DNA from: a virus
Length of the DNA stretch: 45,469 nt
Virus record (IMG/VR): IMGVR_UViG_3300035189_000063
Coordinates: 1 to 45,469 of that record
Direction: 5' to 3' (one strand)
The position numbers and the translations under genes are program-made. The stretch's first letter is position 1, and the number at the start of each line of letters is the position of its first letter. The notes beneath the pieces were generated by a model. That model did no database searches, had not been told where the DNA came from, and was given only the letters and a program-made list of their open reading frames with translations. This document shows, piece by piece, positions 1-6,662 of the stretch.

Positions 1-210
1 ATGCCGAACTCAGACCTGATCCCTTCCCTGCTCTCGAAGCTCTACGAAAACCAACTCGCCCTCGAAGCCTCCATCATGGAGCTATCGAACTGGGTGGAAC
101 AGCGCGGTTCCTCCGAAGTAGCAGAGAACGTGCGCGGCGCCCTGCACACCATCGACGAGAACGAAGAGTTTATAAAGCTGACCCTGGCTGTCCTCATGAC
201 ACCGGACTGA
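1..210 (+). CDS. Small acidic protein of unknown function, paralogue of 3324-3542
   Basis: I do not recognise a function. The 69-residue product is acidic and probably helical, with a central stretch containing YENQLALEASIMEL and later ENVRGAL. The same pattern recurs in the 72-residue product of 3324-3542 (YENQLALEAALMEL, DNVRGAL), so the two are paralogues lying on either side of the chemotaxis receptor gene. No signal peptide or membrane segment is visible. The window opens on the ATG, so the ribosome binding site and promoter cannot be seen and a longer upstream start cannot be excluded. I infer a small accessory gene, possibly phage-borne. Confidence 0.7.
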   Translation: MPNSDLIPSLLSKLYENQLALEASIMELSNWVEQRGSSEVAENVRGALHTIDENEEFIKLTLAVLMTPD

Positions 211-255
211 CCGCCTCTCGTCGCCTCAAATCGCGCAACGGCAAAAGCTCGATTA

Positions 256-271
256 CTGTATGCACATACAG
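256..271 (+). promoter_or_regulatory. LexA (SOS) box
   Basis: The 16-mer CTGTATGCACATACAG has the CTG-N10-CAG layout of the gamma-proteobacterial LexA operator, with the alternating purine/pyrimidine centre typical of good sites. It lies 18 bases before the chosen ATG of the next gene at 290. An ATG at 260 falls inside the box and is therefore an unlikely start. Damage-induced expression of the downstream gene is inferred. Confidence 0.8.
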
Positions 272-289
272 CATTCGGATTTACCCACC

Positions 290-637
290 ATGCACATCGA
301 CGAAGACACCTCAGCGTGGCTTGGCTGCCCTACGCCCCTGGAAATGTACAAGCATCAGTGCTCTCTGCTCGAGGACGAACTCAGCGAGACTCAGGCGCTG
401 CTGCGCAAGGCCCGGAAGAACATCGCAGGGCTGGTCCAGATGAACGATGCGCTGGCCACCAGCAAGGCCGAGGCGCAGGCAGTCCTCAAGAAGGCGCTGG
501 CCGAGATCGGAGAGCTCAAAGAGCGATGTTCCGAGCCCGCCATCCTGGGCATGAAGCTCGTTGCCGAACAGCGCGACTACCTGCTCAGGGAGAATCAGCG
601 GCTACACGACGAACTCAGGAAAGTCGCTGAGCAATAG
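290..637 (+). CDS. Probable SOS-induced coiled-coil protein
   Basis: The 115-residue product has no family I can name. From about residue 20 to the end it is strongly helical, with heptad-like leucines and charged residues (LLEDELSETQALLRKARK, and LLRENQRLHDELRKVAEQ at the C-terminus), so a coiled coil is likely. The start at 290 is preferred over the in-frame ATG at 260 because the latter lies within the LexA box at 256-271; the ribosome binding site is weak. It stands alone, with no gene in the next 370 bases. LexA control suggests expression on prophage induction or DNA damage. Function unknown. Confidence 0.65.
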   Translation: MHIDEDTSAWLGCPTPLEMYKHQCSLLEDELSETQALLRKARKNIAGLVQMNDALATSKAEAQAVLKKALAEIGELKERCSEPAILGMKLVAEQRDYLLRENQRLHDELRKVAEQ

Positions 638-755
638 CACTGACGTATACGTGGCACGCCCCTAAACTCAGCCAGTTCTCAGCGGTAGCCTTCGATGATG
701 CAGCAGTATGGGCTGGAGAGGCGTATAGGCCACGTACTGCATGGCTTTCAGCGGC

Positions 756-837
756 TTACTGTCTAAACCCCCACCGCAAGATAGCGCGTGTTTCGCCCAA
801 TGAATGTAAGGCAGCTTGAGGTAATTTTAGACAGTAA
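756..837. repeat. Perfect 12-bp inverted repeat, 58-base spacer
   Basis: TTACTGTCTAAA at 756-767 is exactly reverse-complemented as TTTAGACAGTAA at 826-837. The element spans 82 bases within the gene-poor stretch 638-1008, just before a broken gene. It could be a long-range hairpin, the ends of a small non-autonomous element, or a protein-binding site. I see no other gene in 638-1008; one open frame at 788-1027 has no ribosome binding site and no recognisable product. Confidence 0.5.
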
Positions 838-1008
838 ATCCCTCTCTCCCGGAGTCCTGCCGACCGAACTCAAGCACTACAATTTTCACATGGGCCAGCC
901 CCTCGTTGCGATGTTCCTTCTTCCACTCATTCAGTCAAGTTCGACTCGAAGGTTTGCCTGCGCCATGCTGAAGGCATTCAATGGCGGCACGCACGCTTCA
1001 GCCACTGA

Positions 1009-1197
1009 ATCCGGGGCGATTCACTAATTGGTAATCGCCTCGGCGGCACGACTGGTTCGACTATCGGTGCAAGTCTCAGCGGCGCTGCAGGTAGCGCGCT
1101 AGGAAACAACCTAGCGGATGATGAAAGCAATCATCGGTCGGATGGTAAGAAGCACAAAGGCAACAACAAGCATAAACACAAGAACAAGCATCGTTAG
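1009..1197 (+). pseudogene. C-terminal remnant of a glycine-zipper protein
   Basis: This frame reads GDSLIGNRLGGTTGSTIGAS followed by further GxxxG repeats and a His/Lys-rich tail (HKGNNKHKHKNKHR) ending in TAG at 1195-1197. That is the C-terminal half of small secreted or outer-membrane glycine-zipper proteins common in Pseudomonas. A stop codon lies in frame at 1006-1008, and there is no start codon, signal peptide or ribosome binding site, so the N-terminus is missing. A strong intrinsic terminator follows 20 bases later, as expected for a formerly intact gene. Truncation by insertion or recombination is inferred. Confidence 0.6.
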
Positions 1198-1217
1198 TTT
1201 CTGACGCTGCTACATCG

Positions 1218-1250
1218 AAGCCCGGCCCAGTGCCGGGCTTCTTGTTTCTG
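1218..1250 (+). terminator. Rho-independent terminator
   Basis: A 9-bp perfect stem, AAGCCCGGC (1218-1226) and GCCGGGCTT (1232-1240), with a 5-base loop, is followed by a T-rich run (CTTGTTTCTG). It lies just after the glycine-zipper remnant and reads in the plus direction. Confidence 0.8.
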
Positions 1251-1492
1251 ATTTGGTCTGCGATCTCTCAGCATGGCAAACCACACTCTCCGGTAAGCAC
1301 AAAAAATTCACGCCAGCGGAAAGGTTTTATCAAATAGCCTGAACTAGAGTGATATCTAAATGAGATCAGCTGCTCCAGTTCGATGTCTTGCTAACGGTTT
1401 TGCTAAGCCCATTTCGGTCGGACTTATGTTCCAGACCTCTTGGTCGATAGCTTGGAATAACAGCAGTGCCTACCTTTCTAAAGGAAATAAAA

Positions 1493-3118
1493 ATGAATGT
1501 AAGGACTATGAACCTTGCTCCAAGGTCTGCCGCCTTCTTCTCACTCATTATCCTGGTGGTTTTTACCCTCGGCGTTGTCGCCGTGATGCAGATGGGCAAG
1601 CTTCGAGAATCGGAGCAGGATGTCGAAACTAATTGGATGGCGAGCATCCGTGAGATCGGCAAGATGCAGACAGGCGTCTTGCGCCTGCGCCTAGAAAGCA
1701 TACGCATTACCGTGACCACCGACGAACAACAGCGCCAAACCCGCGTCGCCGCGTTGAGCGGCTACCGCAACACGCTGCAGAACACCATAAGCAATTACGA
1801 ACCCTTGGTTACCGGGCCAGCAGAGCGTGAGCTCTACCAGCCAGTGGTCGGCGATGTGCAGCAGTATTTCAAGCTGTTGGATGAGCTGGAGCCTTTGTTG
1901 CGAAGTGGTGACAACGCCGCAGCCATTACTCTGATCAATACCCGCGTCAGCCCGATGACCAATGCTATGCAGGAAAAGCTTACAAAGCTCTCGGACTTTA
2001 ACGACGAGGGCGCCAAGCAAGCAGGCATCAATGCCGCTTCGACCTACAGCAACGGCGTATCGCTCGTGATCGGGCTTCTGGCGGTAACCGTGTTACTCAC
2101 TGTAGTGATAGCTACGGTGCTCACCCGGAGCATCACCTCGCCCATCAGCGATGCCCTGGCCGTGGCTGAGCGCATTGCCGGCAGCGACCTGTCCAGAGAA
2201 ATAGGGATTAGTGGCCGCGATGAAGCAGGCCGCCTGCTGGCCGCCCTGGCGAAGATGCAGAGCAACCTGCGGGAAACCATCGCCCTTATCGCCGACTCCT
2301 CCACCCAACTGGCGTCGGCCGCGGAAGAAATGACCGCTGTAACCGAAGACGCCAGCCGCGGGCTGGTGCGGCAGAACGATGAGGTCAATCAGGCCGCCAC
2401 TGCTGTGACCGAAATGAGCGCTGCGGTGGACGAGGTAGCACGCAATGCCGAAGCCGCCGCGCAATCTTCCCGCGAGTCTATGGAATTTACACGCTCGGGT
2501 ATCGAGAATGTGGCACAAACCCTAAAAGCTATCGAAAGCCTGGCCAGCAATGTGGCCAGCACTGGTGAGCAGGTCAAGGCGTTGTCCGGCAGGGCCCAGG
2601 ACATCAGCAAGGTGGTCGAGGTGATTCGCGCGATTGCCGAGCAGACCAACCTGCTGGCGCTCAACGCTGCCATTGAAGCCGCCCGCGCCGGCGAGCAAGG
2701 CCGTGGCTTTGCGGTAGTGGCCGATGAAGTCCGGGCCCTAGCCCACCGCACCCAGCAGTCAACCCAGGAAATCGAACAGATGATCAGCGCGATTCAAGCA
2801 GACTCGACCCTGGCGGTGGGCGCCATGGACGTCAGCGCCCATATGGCCAGCAGCTCAATCTCGGTCGCGCAAAACGCCGACCTTTCGCTCAAGCAGATCG
2901 CCGGGACTATCAACCAGATCAACGAACGTAACCTGCTGATCGCAACCGCCTCCGAAGAACAGGCGCAGGTGGCGCGCGAGGCCGACCAGAACCTGACCAG
3001 CATCCGCGAACTGTCGATCCAGAGCTCGGCGGGCGCCAGCCAAACAGCCAGCGCCTGCAGTGAGATGGCCAACCTGGCGATTGAACTAAATCGCCTAGTG
3101 GCGCGCTTCAAGGTCTGA
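1493..3118 (+). CDS. Methyl-accepting chemotaxis protein
   Basis: An inner-membrane chemoreceptor of 541 residues that would signal to CheW/CheA. The N-terminal membrane helix is at about residues 13-35, followed by a helical periplasmic sensor (four-helix-bundle size, to about 185). The second membrane helix is at about 187-210, then a HAMP linker (SITSPI) and the signalling domain. The invariant hairpin tip is present ([19 protein letters not shown], then [15 protein letters not shown]). The ATG at 1493 is chosen because AAGGA lies about 9 bases upstream; an ATG nine codons earlier lacks this. The length is normal and the gene looks intact. It is flanked by small paralogous genes (1-210 and 3324-3542), so it may be mobile cargo rather than host core. 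Ligand unknown. Confidence 0.95.
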   Translation: MNVRTMNLAPRSAAFFSLIILVVFTLGVVAVMQMGKLRESEQDVETNWMASIREIGKMQTGVLRLRLESIRITVTTDEQQRQTRVAALSGYRNTLQNTISNYEPLVTGPAERELYQPVVGDVQQYFKLLDELEPLLRSGDNAAAITLINTRVSPMTNAMQEKLTKLSDFNDEGAKQAGINAASTYSNGVSLVIGLLAVTVLLTVVIATVLTRSITSPISDALAVAERIAGSDLSREIGISGRDEAGRLLAALAKMQSNLRETIALIADSSTQLASAAEEMTAVTEDASRGLVRQNDEVNQAATAVTEMSAAVDEVARNAEAAAQSSRESMEFTRSGIENVAQTLKAIESLASNVASTGEQVKALSGRAQDISKVVEVIRAIAEQTNLLALNAAIEAARAGEQGRGFAVVADEVRALAHRTQQSTQEIEQMISAIQADSTLAVGAMDVSAHMASSSISVAQNADLSLKQIAGTINQINERNLLIATASEEQAQVAREADQNLTSIRELSIQSSAGASQTASACSEMANLAIELNRLVARFKV

Positions 3119-3254
3119 CATAGTCGTTGTCCTGACCTGTGCTTACCGTAGCGGATTCATTTAGCTGGCTTTCTGCTTTAGCGACATCCTTTTCACCTGG
3201 TATTTACAGGAGCGGGGCCAGACTCCACCTACTCCTTTGAAGAATTCCCTTTAG

Positions 3255-3280
3255 GTCCGCCCACAAGCGGGCTTTTTTTT
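3255..3280 (+). terminator. Rho-independent terminator
   Basis: Stem GTCCGC (3255-3260) pairs with GCGGGC (3267-3272, one G-U pair), followed by eight T residues. It reads in the plus direction and probably ends the chemoreceptor transcript. Confidence 0.65.
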
Positions 3281-3323
3281 GCCTGCTGCTACGCTTTCCA
3301 TTCCAACTACTGGAGCCAAAGCT

Positions 3324-3542
3324 ATGCCCTCCCCAGAATACTCCCTCCCCGATACCCTTGAGCGGATCTATGAAAACCAGCTAGCCCTTGAGGCTGCACT
3401 GATGGAGCTGACCCTCCTAGTCGAAAGCCAAGGAAATACTGAGTCGGGCGACAACGTACGTGGCGCCCTTGAGACGATCGGTGAGAACGCCGGACACATC
3501 AAACAGGGGCTCGCGCGGCTGAAGCAAAAGTCTGGCGCATAG
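3324..3542 (+). CDS. Small acidic protein of unknown function, paralogue of 1-210
   Basis: A 72-residue helical acidic product that shares the YENQLALEAALMEL core and the DNVRGAL motif with the product of 1-210, indicating an old duplication (coding DNA visibly diverged). The ATG at 3324 is chosen because TGGAG lies about 9 bases upstream; an in-frame ATG 45 bases earlier has no such site. It is the first of five small plus-strand genes (3324-4676) that converge on the lysis genes, with 20 bases to the next start. No domain, signal peptide or membrane segment is recognisable. Function unknown. Confidence 0.75.
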   Translation: MPSPEYSLPDTLERIYENQLALEAALMELTLLVESQGNTESGDNVRGALETIGENAGHIKQGLARLKQKSGA

Positions 3543-3562
3543 TAAAAATCCCAGAGGACGTT

Positions 3563-3820
3563 ATGAGCGAGGAATCCGAGGTAATTTACATTCCAGATCT
3601 GGCACGAATCCTAGGCCGAACTGAGTCCTCAGTTAGACAAGGGTTAAGCCGCAACGTCTTTTGGATACCTGAAGGTTTCAGGATGGGTATCAGGCATTGT
3701 TGGTTAAGAGCAGACGTGATGCAGTTTTTGACGGACTACCGGGACGGCAGGGTTGAGAACAAGCCTGCAAGAATGGGCAGAAAGAGGCAGGCGCCACCTA
3801 CACTGCAGAGCATCAGTTGA
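3563..3820 (+). CDS. Small helix-turn-helix protein, excisionase/AlpA-like
   Basis: The 85-residue product starts with a probable winged helix-turn-helix: VIYIPDLARILGRTESSVRQ resembles the MerR/AlpA/excisionase fold in which a short motif chooses the row in a DNA-binding domain. It continues with FRMGIRHCWLRADVMQFL and ends in a basic tail (RMGRKRQ). A good ribosome binding site (GAGGA) precedes the ATG. It is a tandem duplicate of the next gene (3876-4136), with matching residues along the whole length. A role as excisionase or small transcription factor is inferred from the fold only. Confidence 0.75.
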   Translation: MSEESEVIYIPDLARILGRTESSVRQGLSRNVFWIPEGFRMGIRHCWLRADVMQFLTDYRDGRVENKPARMGRKRQAPPTLQSIS

Positions 3821-3875
3821 AGCAGGATTTGGTACGACCACAGCGCGACGGGGATAAGAAAAGGTAGGAGACCGA

Positions 3876-4136
3876 ATGATTGATCAATGCGAAATAGTCT
3901 ACATACCAGATATAGCAAAAATGCTTGGACGAAGTGAGTCCTCAATCCGATCGGGGATTCAGGGAGGAGCTGCCTGGATCCCTAAGAGCTTCAAAATGGG
4001 GAATAGAATTTGCTGGCTTAAATCGGATGTCATGCAGTTCCTAGTCGATTGCAGGGATGGCAATATCCAGACCAAGCCTAAAAGGCCTGGAAGGAAGCGT
4101 CAGGTGCCACCTACGCTGAAAAGCATCGGCCATTGA
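3876..4136 (+). CDS. Small helix-turn-helix protein, tandem paralogue of 3563-3820
   Basis: The 86-residue product aligns end to end with the preceding gene product: VYIPDIAKMLGRSESSIRS, then FKMGNRICWLKSDVMQFL, and the basic PGRKRQVPPTLKSI tail. The two probably arose by tandem duplication and then diverged at more than a third of positions. The ATG is preceded by TAGGAGA. Both copies keep the helix-turn-helix core, suggesting both are functional, perhaps binding different sites or forming heterodimers. The stop is 14 bases before the next start. The excisionase or regulator role is an inference. Confidence 0.75.
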   Translation: MIDQCEIVYIPDIAKMLGRSESSIRSGIQGGAAWIPKSFKMGNRICWLKSDVMQFLVDCRDGNIQTKPKRPGRKRQVPPTLKSIGH

Positions 4137-4150
4137 TCAGGAATACCGAT

Positions 4151-4417
4151 ATGGTCAATTACAAAACGGTGAAGCAGTTTTCGGCCGAGAGCGGTTACAC
4201 CGAGGCTGCAATTAGAGCCAAGATATCTGACGGGACTTGGACTGAAAACCTAGTATGGCGACATGCTCCGGATAATCGAGTATTGATCGACGTACGCGGG
4301 TACGAGAATTGGGTAGAAGGCAAGAAAGCCCCGAAGCGTGCAATCCTATTCCCGAAAGGAGGGTCCGGAACCAGTCGCATAGAACTGGTATCTGGAAGCC
4401 CTCCACCTCTGGTATGA
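4151..4417 (+). CDS. Excisionase-family DNA-binding protein
   Basis: The 88-residue product begins MVNYKTVKQFSAESGYTEAA and continues IRAKISDGTW, VWRHAPDNRVLIDVRGYENW. This is the layout of short phage excisionases: a helix-turn-helix, a basic wing carrying a conserved Trp, and a final helix contacting DNA. The ATG at 4151 is chosen because AGGA lies 9 bases upstream; a TTG start six codons earlier would overlap the preceding stop. It lies far from the integrase at the other end of the window, which is odd unless the element circularises or belongs to a second element. Its C-terminal 30 residues are Gly/Ser/Pro-rich and probably disordered. Confidence 0.7.
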   Translation: MVNYKTVKQFSAESGYTEAAIRAKISDGTWTENLVWRHAPDNRVLIDVRGYENWVEGKKAPKRAILFPKGGSGTSRIELVSGSPPPLV

Positions 4418-4454
4418 AACATACAGGTTTATACTCCATACGTAGGAGATTCAA

Positions 4455-4676
4455 ATGGGAAGTGTCCAAGTAACTCAAGACCTGAAACCCGATCCAGAAA
4501 ATGAGGGCTGGTACCTTGGATGGGGTGTAGCAAGAAAGAGTCCTTGGCACCTTGCTGCCGTTTGCGCGTCTGAAGATGAGGCGACCGCCTACGCCCAGAA
4601 AAACTTCGTTGAACCCTATCTAATCGGTTACGGTAGCCATCGGTTAGGATCGGACGAGTTCATTTTTTCTGAATGA
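4455..4676 (+). CDS. Small protein of unknown function
   Basis: A 73-residue product rich in aromatic residues (GWYLGWGVARKSPWHLAAVC, then EDEATAYAQKNF). The compact pattern suggests a small alpha/beta domain; no signal peptide or membrane segment. A strong ribosome binding site (TAGGAG) lies 7 bases before the ATG. It is the last of the plus-strand group and ends 11 bases before the 3' end of the oppositely oriented Rz gene, with no visible terminator between them. I do not recognise the family. Confidence 0.7.
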   Translation: MGSVQVTQDLKPDPENEGWYLGWGVARKSPWHLAAVCASEDEATAYAQKNFVEPYLIGYGSHRLGSDEFIFSE

Positions 4677-4687
4677 CTACCCAGCCA

Positions 4688-5194
4688 TCATCGAGCAATG
4701 GCCATGACATAAGCCTGGCACGCCCGAAGCGCGATCAGTCCTTGGTCACCGGTGTCGGTGATGGCGATAATTCGTTGAGCATGCGCTGGGTCAAGTTGGG
4801 CTCGACGGGCTGCATGAACCACGCTGGAGGCGCCGGAAGTGGGAGGCACGTTGCCGCCACTGGCTGAATCGGTCGCGTCGAGAAGGACTGACAGCCGCAC
4901 ATCAGCAGTGGCAAGGCGATCGCGCAAAACGGCCTGATTACGTTGGGCATCGGAGAGTTCTCGAGTGTGTTGTTGGTCCTGGGCTGCGAGTTGCTGCTCG
5001 GTAGCCAGGCGCTTGTCCTGCTCGGCCGTCTGCTGACGCCAAGCCTCACCGGTGATTGAGTCCAGGGCTTTCTGGTGTGCGGCGCCCTGTTCGGCGAGTC
5101 GCTCCCCCATGCGCCAGTCCTGAACCTGCCAGGTGCCGGCGGCGCTTACGGCCATGGCCAGCAGGATCGCGGCCAGGATTTGCCCGGACGTCAT
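4688..5194 (-). CDS. Spanin inner-membrane subunit Rz
   Basis: The 168-residue product has an N-terminal membrane anchor (about residues 4-22, ILAAILLAMAVSAAGTW) and then a long periplasmic coiled coil rich in Gln, Ala and charged residues, as in i-spanins. Rz bridges to the lipoprotein Rz1 and fuses inner and outer membranes in the last step of lysis. The ATG at 5194 overlaps the stop of the endolysin gene by four bases (ATGA), which decides the start. The Rz1 gene lies wholly inside it in another frame, the classic lambda arrangement. Although sequence is poorly conserved in this family, topology and context are decisive. Confidence 0.88.
   Translation of the reverse strand: MTSGQILAAILLAMAVSAAGTWQVQDWRMGERLAEQGAAHQKALDSITGEAWRQQTAEQDKRLATEQQLAAQDQQHTRELSDAQRNQAVLRDRLATADVRLSVLLDATDSASGGNVPPTSGASSVVHAARRAQLDPAHAQRIIAITDTGDQGLIALRACQAYVMAIAR
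4735..4950 (-). CDS. Spanin outer-membrane lipoprotein Rz1, embedded in Rz
   Basis: A 71-residue lipoprotein encoded within Rz in a shifted frame. The signal peptide (MPNVIRPFCAIALPLLMCGC) ends in a lipobox with the acylated cysteine at residue 20 (LMCGC; residue 18 is an alternative). The mature part is short and proline-rich (LPLPAPPAWF), the hallmark of Rz1 o-spanins, which pair with Rz across the periplasm. The start at 4950 is chosen because it begins the signal sequence directly; the frame is open further upstream but only as a shadow of Rz. Full embedding is a known feature of the family. Confidence 0.88.
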   Translation of the reverse strand: MPNVIRPFCAIALPLLMCGCQSFSTRPIQPVAATCLPLPAPPAWFMQPVEPNLTQRMLNELSPSPTPVTKD

Positions 5195-5703
5195 GTTGCC
5201 AGCACTCCGCCCGCCGCGACATACTGAGCCGCCAGATCTTCGATACGGTGCTCGCGCTGGTTGTAGCCGGCGCCCGGAAGGCTCGCCCAGATGTTTCGGC
5301 ACTTCGATACCGCTTGAACGATGCGTCCGGCCTTGACGTCATCCAGCGCGCGGCATTCACGGATATGCTGAATCGCGATCTGGTCCTGGCTGATCGGGCC
5401 AAAGTCCTGCAGCTTGAGTTGGTCGCGGTAATGCGGCCAGTCCTTCAGCATTTGCTGGTAGCGGCCAGAGGCATTCGACGTGAGCCCTTTGCTGTTGATT
5501 GCCTTGGACTTGCGTCCGCCGGCGAACGGATGGCTGGTGTAATCTTTGAACAGCTCGAGCTTGCCATCGGTGCCCGTCACAATGACGTTGTAACCATCGT
5601 CGGAACGCTTCAGATAATCGGCGCCAAGCTCAGACCAAGCCAGCATGTCGAGGAAGGCGGCGACGTTGCGACCACCCGCAGATGATTCGGGAATGCGCGG
5701 CAT
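5191..5703 (-). CDS. Endolysin, lambda R-type transglycosylase/lysozyme
   Basis: The 170-residue enzyme cleaves peptidoglycan glycan strands during lysis. FLDMLAWSELGA near the N-terminus matches the lambda R protein (GH104-like) motif with the catalytic glutamate in WSE (residue 25). Further family signatures are HPFAGGRKSKAINSKGLTSN and ASGRYQQML. There is no signal peptide, so release to the periplasm would depend on a holin, which in this prophage lies 23 kb away (28608-28940). It is followed by Rz/Rz1 with a 4-base overlap, forming a lysis cassette, and is preceded by a strong terminator that separates it from the lipoprotein gene. Confidence 0.92.
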   Translation of the reverse strand: MPRIPESSAGGRNVAAFLDMLAWSELGADYLKRSDDGYNVIVTGTDGKLELFKDYTSHPFAGGRKSKAINSKGLTSNASGRYQQMLKDWPHYRDQLKLQDFGPISQDQIAIQHIRECRALDDVKAGRIVQAVSKCRNIWASLPGAGYNQREHRIEDLAAQYVAAGGVLAT

Positions 5704-5718
5704 ACTTTTCTCCAGGCG

Positions 5719-5743
5719 AAAAAAAGCCCGCTCAATGGCGGGC
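5719..5743 (-). terminator. Intrinsic terminator between lipoprotein and endolysin genes
   Basis: On the minus strand, GCCCGC-N6-GCGGGC (5726-5743) is followed by seven T residues. It resembles the hairpins at 8908-8936, 18494-18517 and 22671-22692. Late transcription must read through it to reach the endolysin, which fits Q-type antitermination. Confidence 0.8.
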
Positions 5744-5765
5744 CTTCAGGTGTGCTTTTTGGGTT

Positions 5766-6341
5766 TTACAGCGTGCAGCTTTCTATCTGGTCAGCTACCG
5801 AACGCAATGACGATGCTACCTCTTCTGATCCTCCCCCCATCATGGTGTGGACGTTGAAGTAGCCGGTATTTGCCGAAGACCCTGTACTTAGCTGAGCCTG
5901 CTGGATTCCAGAGAACTTGTAAGTCCTACCGCCATTTGCCGAGGGCTGAACGGTCAAAGTGTACCGAACTGATCTTTCAATCATCGCGCTTGTGTAACCG
6001 GTGGCGCCCTTCGCAACGATCTTGCTCTGATCGGGCGAAATATACTGGATAACGCTACCGCCTCCGACTTGGACATTCTTCTCCCCGCGATAGTACGTCC
6101 CTGTGTAGCTGCCCACAAAACTACCAGAGGTATCACTCAGCGAAACAGAGTCGTTTTTCACGGTGCTCGCAGTGCACATTGGCAGTTTGTCGCCAGCAGT
6201 AGCTCTAGGCTTCGTTATGCTTATAGAGCTCAAATTGCTTCCATCTAGCTCAACATCGCCGAACCGTGACAGGTCCTTGGGACTCATTGAGCAAGCCGAT
6301 ACCGACAACGCCATCATAGCCACCACCATACTTCTGATCAT
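5766..6341 (-). CDS. Lipoprotein of unknown function, candidate conversion gene
   Basis: The 191-residue product begins with a lipoprotein signal peptide, MIRSMVVAMMALSVSAC, with lipobox VSAC and the acylated cysteine at residue 17. The mature part is Ser/Thr/Gly-rich with alternating beta-like segments and a second cysteine pair (MCTAS and the C-terminal ESCTL) that could form a disulfide. The start at 6341 is fixed by GGAGG six bases upstream, although the frame is open to 6602. It sits between tail fibre and endolysin genes, where other phages carry receptor-blocking lipoproteins (such as Cor or Llp); that role is inference from position and signal only. Its base composition is more AT-rich than the tail genes. 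Confidence 0.78.
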   Translation of the reverse strand: MIRSMVVAMMALSVSACSMSPKDLSRFGDVELDGSNLSSISITKPRATAGDKLPMCTASTVKNDSVSLSDTSGSFVGSYTGTYYRGEKNVQVGGGSVIQYISPDQSKIVAKGATGYTSAMIERSVRYTLTVQPSANGGRTYKFSGIQQAQLSTGSSANTGYFNVHTMMGGGSEEVASSLRSVADQIESCTL

Positions 6342-6662
6342 TCCAACCTCCATATTAGAGGCCGGCACCTTATCATCATTGGTACTCGCCACACACTGAG
6401 TCGGCGGCCGCCAAGACATCCCCACCGGACGGCAGTCACCAAAAGCGAGTTGAAAAGCGTGTTTGAAGCATCTTTTGAAAAGACCGCATTGGCGCACACT
6501 AACCAGTTTCCAACCGGCTGCTGGACGTTGGTCGTCCAGTAAAACTACCCGGTCGAATGCGCAGCCCTCCCCCGATTTGGCTATACCGCTTCTCAGATAC
6601 ATTGGTTGAGTATCGGACCACCATGGTCGATTAAAGATGGTCTGCAGTGCACTGCGAAGCCT
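6342..6662. other. Intergenic stretch, no gene recognised
   Basis: These 321 bases separate the tail-fibre stop from the lipoprotein start. The minus-strand frame of the lipoprotein stays open to 6602, but the translation there shows no domain and the start at 6341 has the good ribosome binding site. A promoter for the lipoprotein gene would have to lie here; I see no convincing -35/-10 pair. Confidence 0.5.

Noticed and set aside
788-1027. Open frame of 79 codons as a gene
   Set aside because: No ribosome binding site, no protein-like pattern, and it overlaps the inverted repeat and the glycine-zipper remnant.
4409-4426. CTG...CAG with TATGAAACATA before the 4455 gene as a LexA box
   Set aside because: The spacer is 12 bases, so it does not fit the operator.
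5766-6602. Longer start (6602) for the lipoprotein
   Set aside because: The added 87 residues have no domain and would bury the lipoprotein signal; GGAGG precedes 6341.
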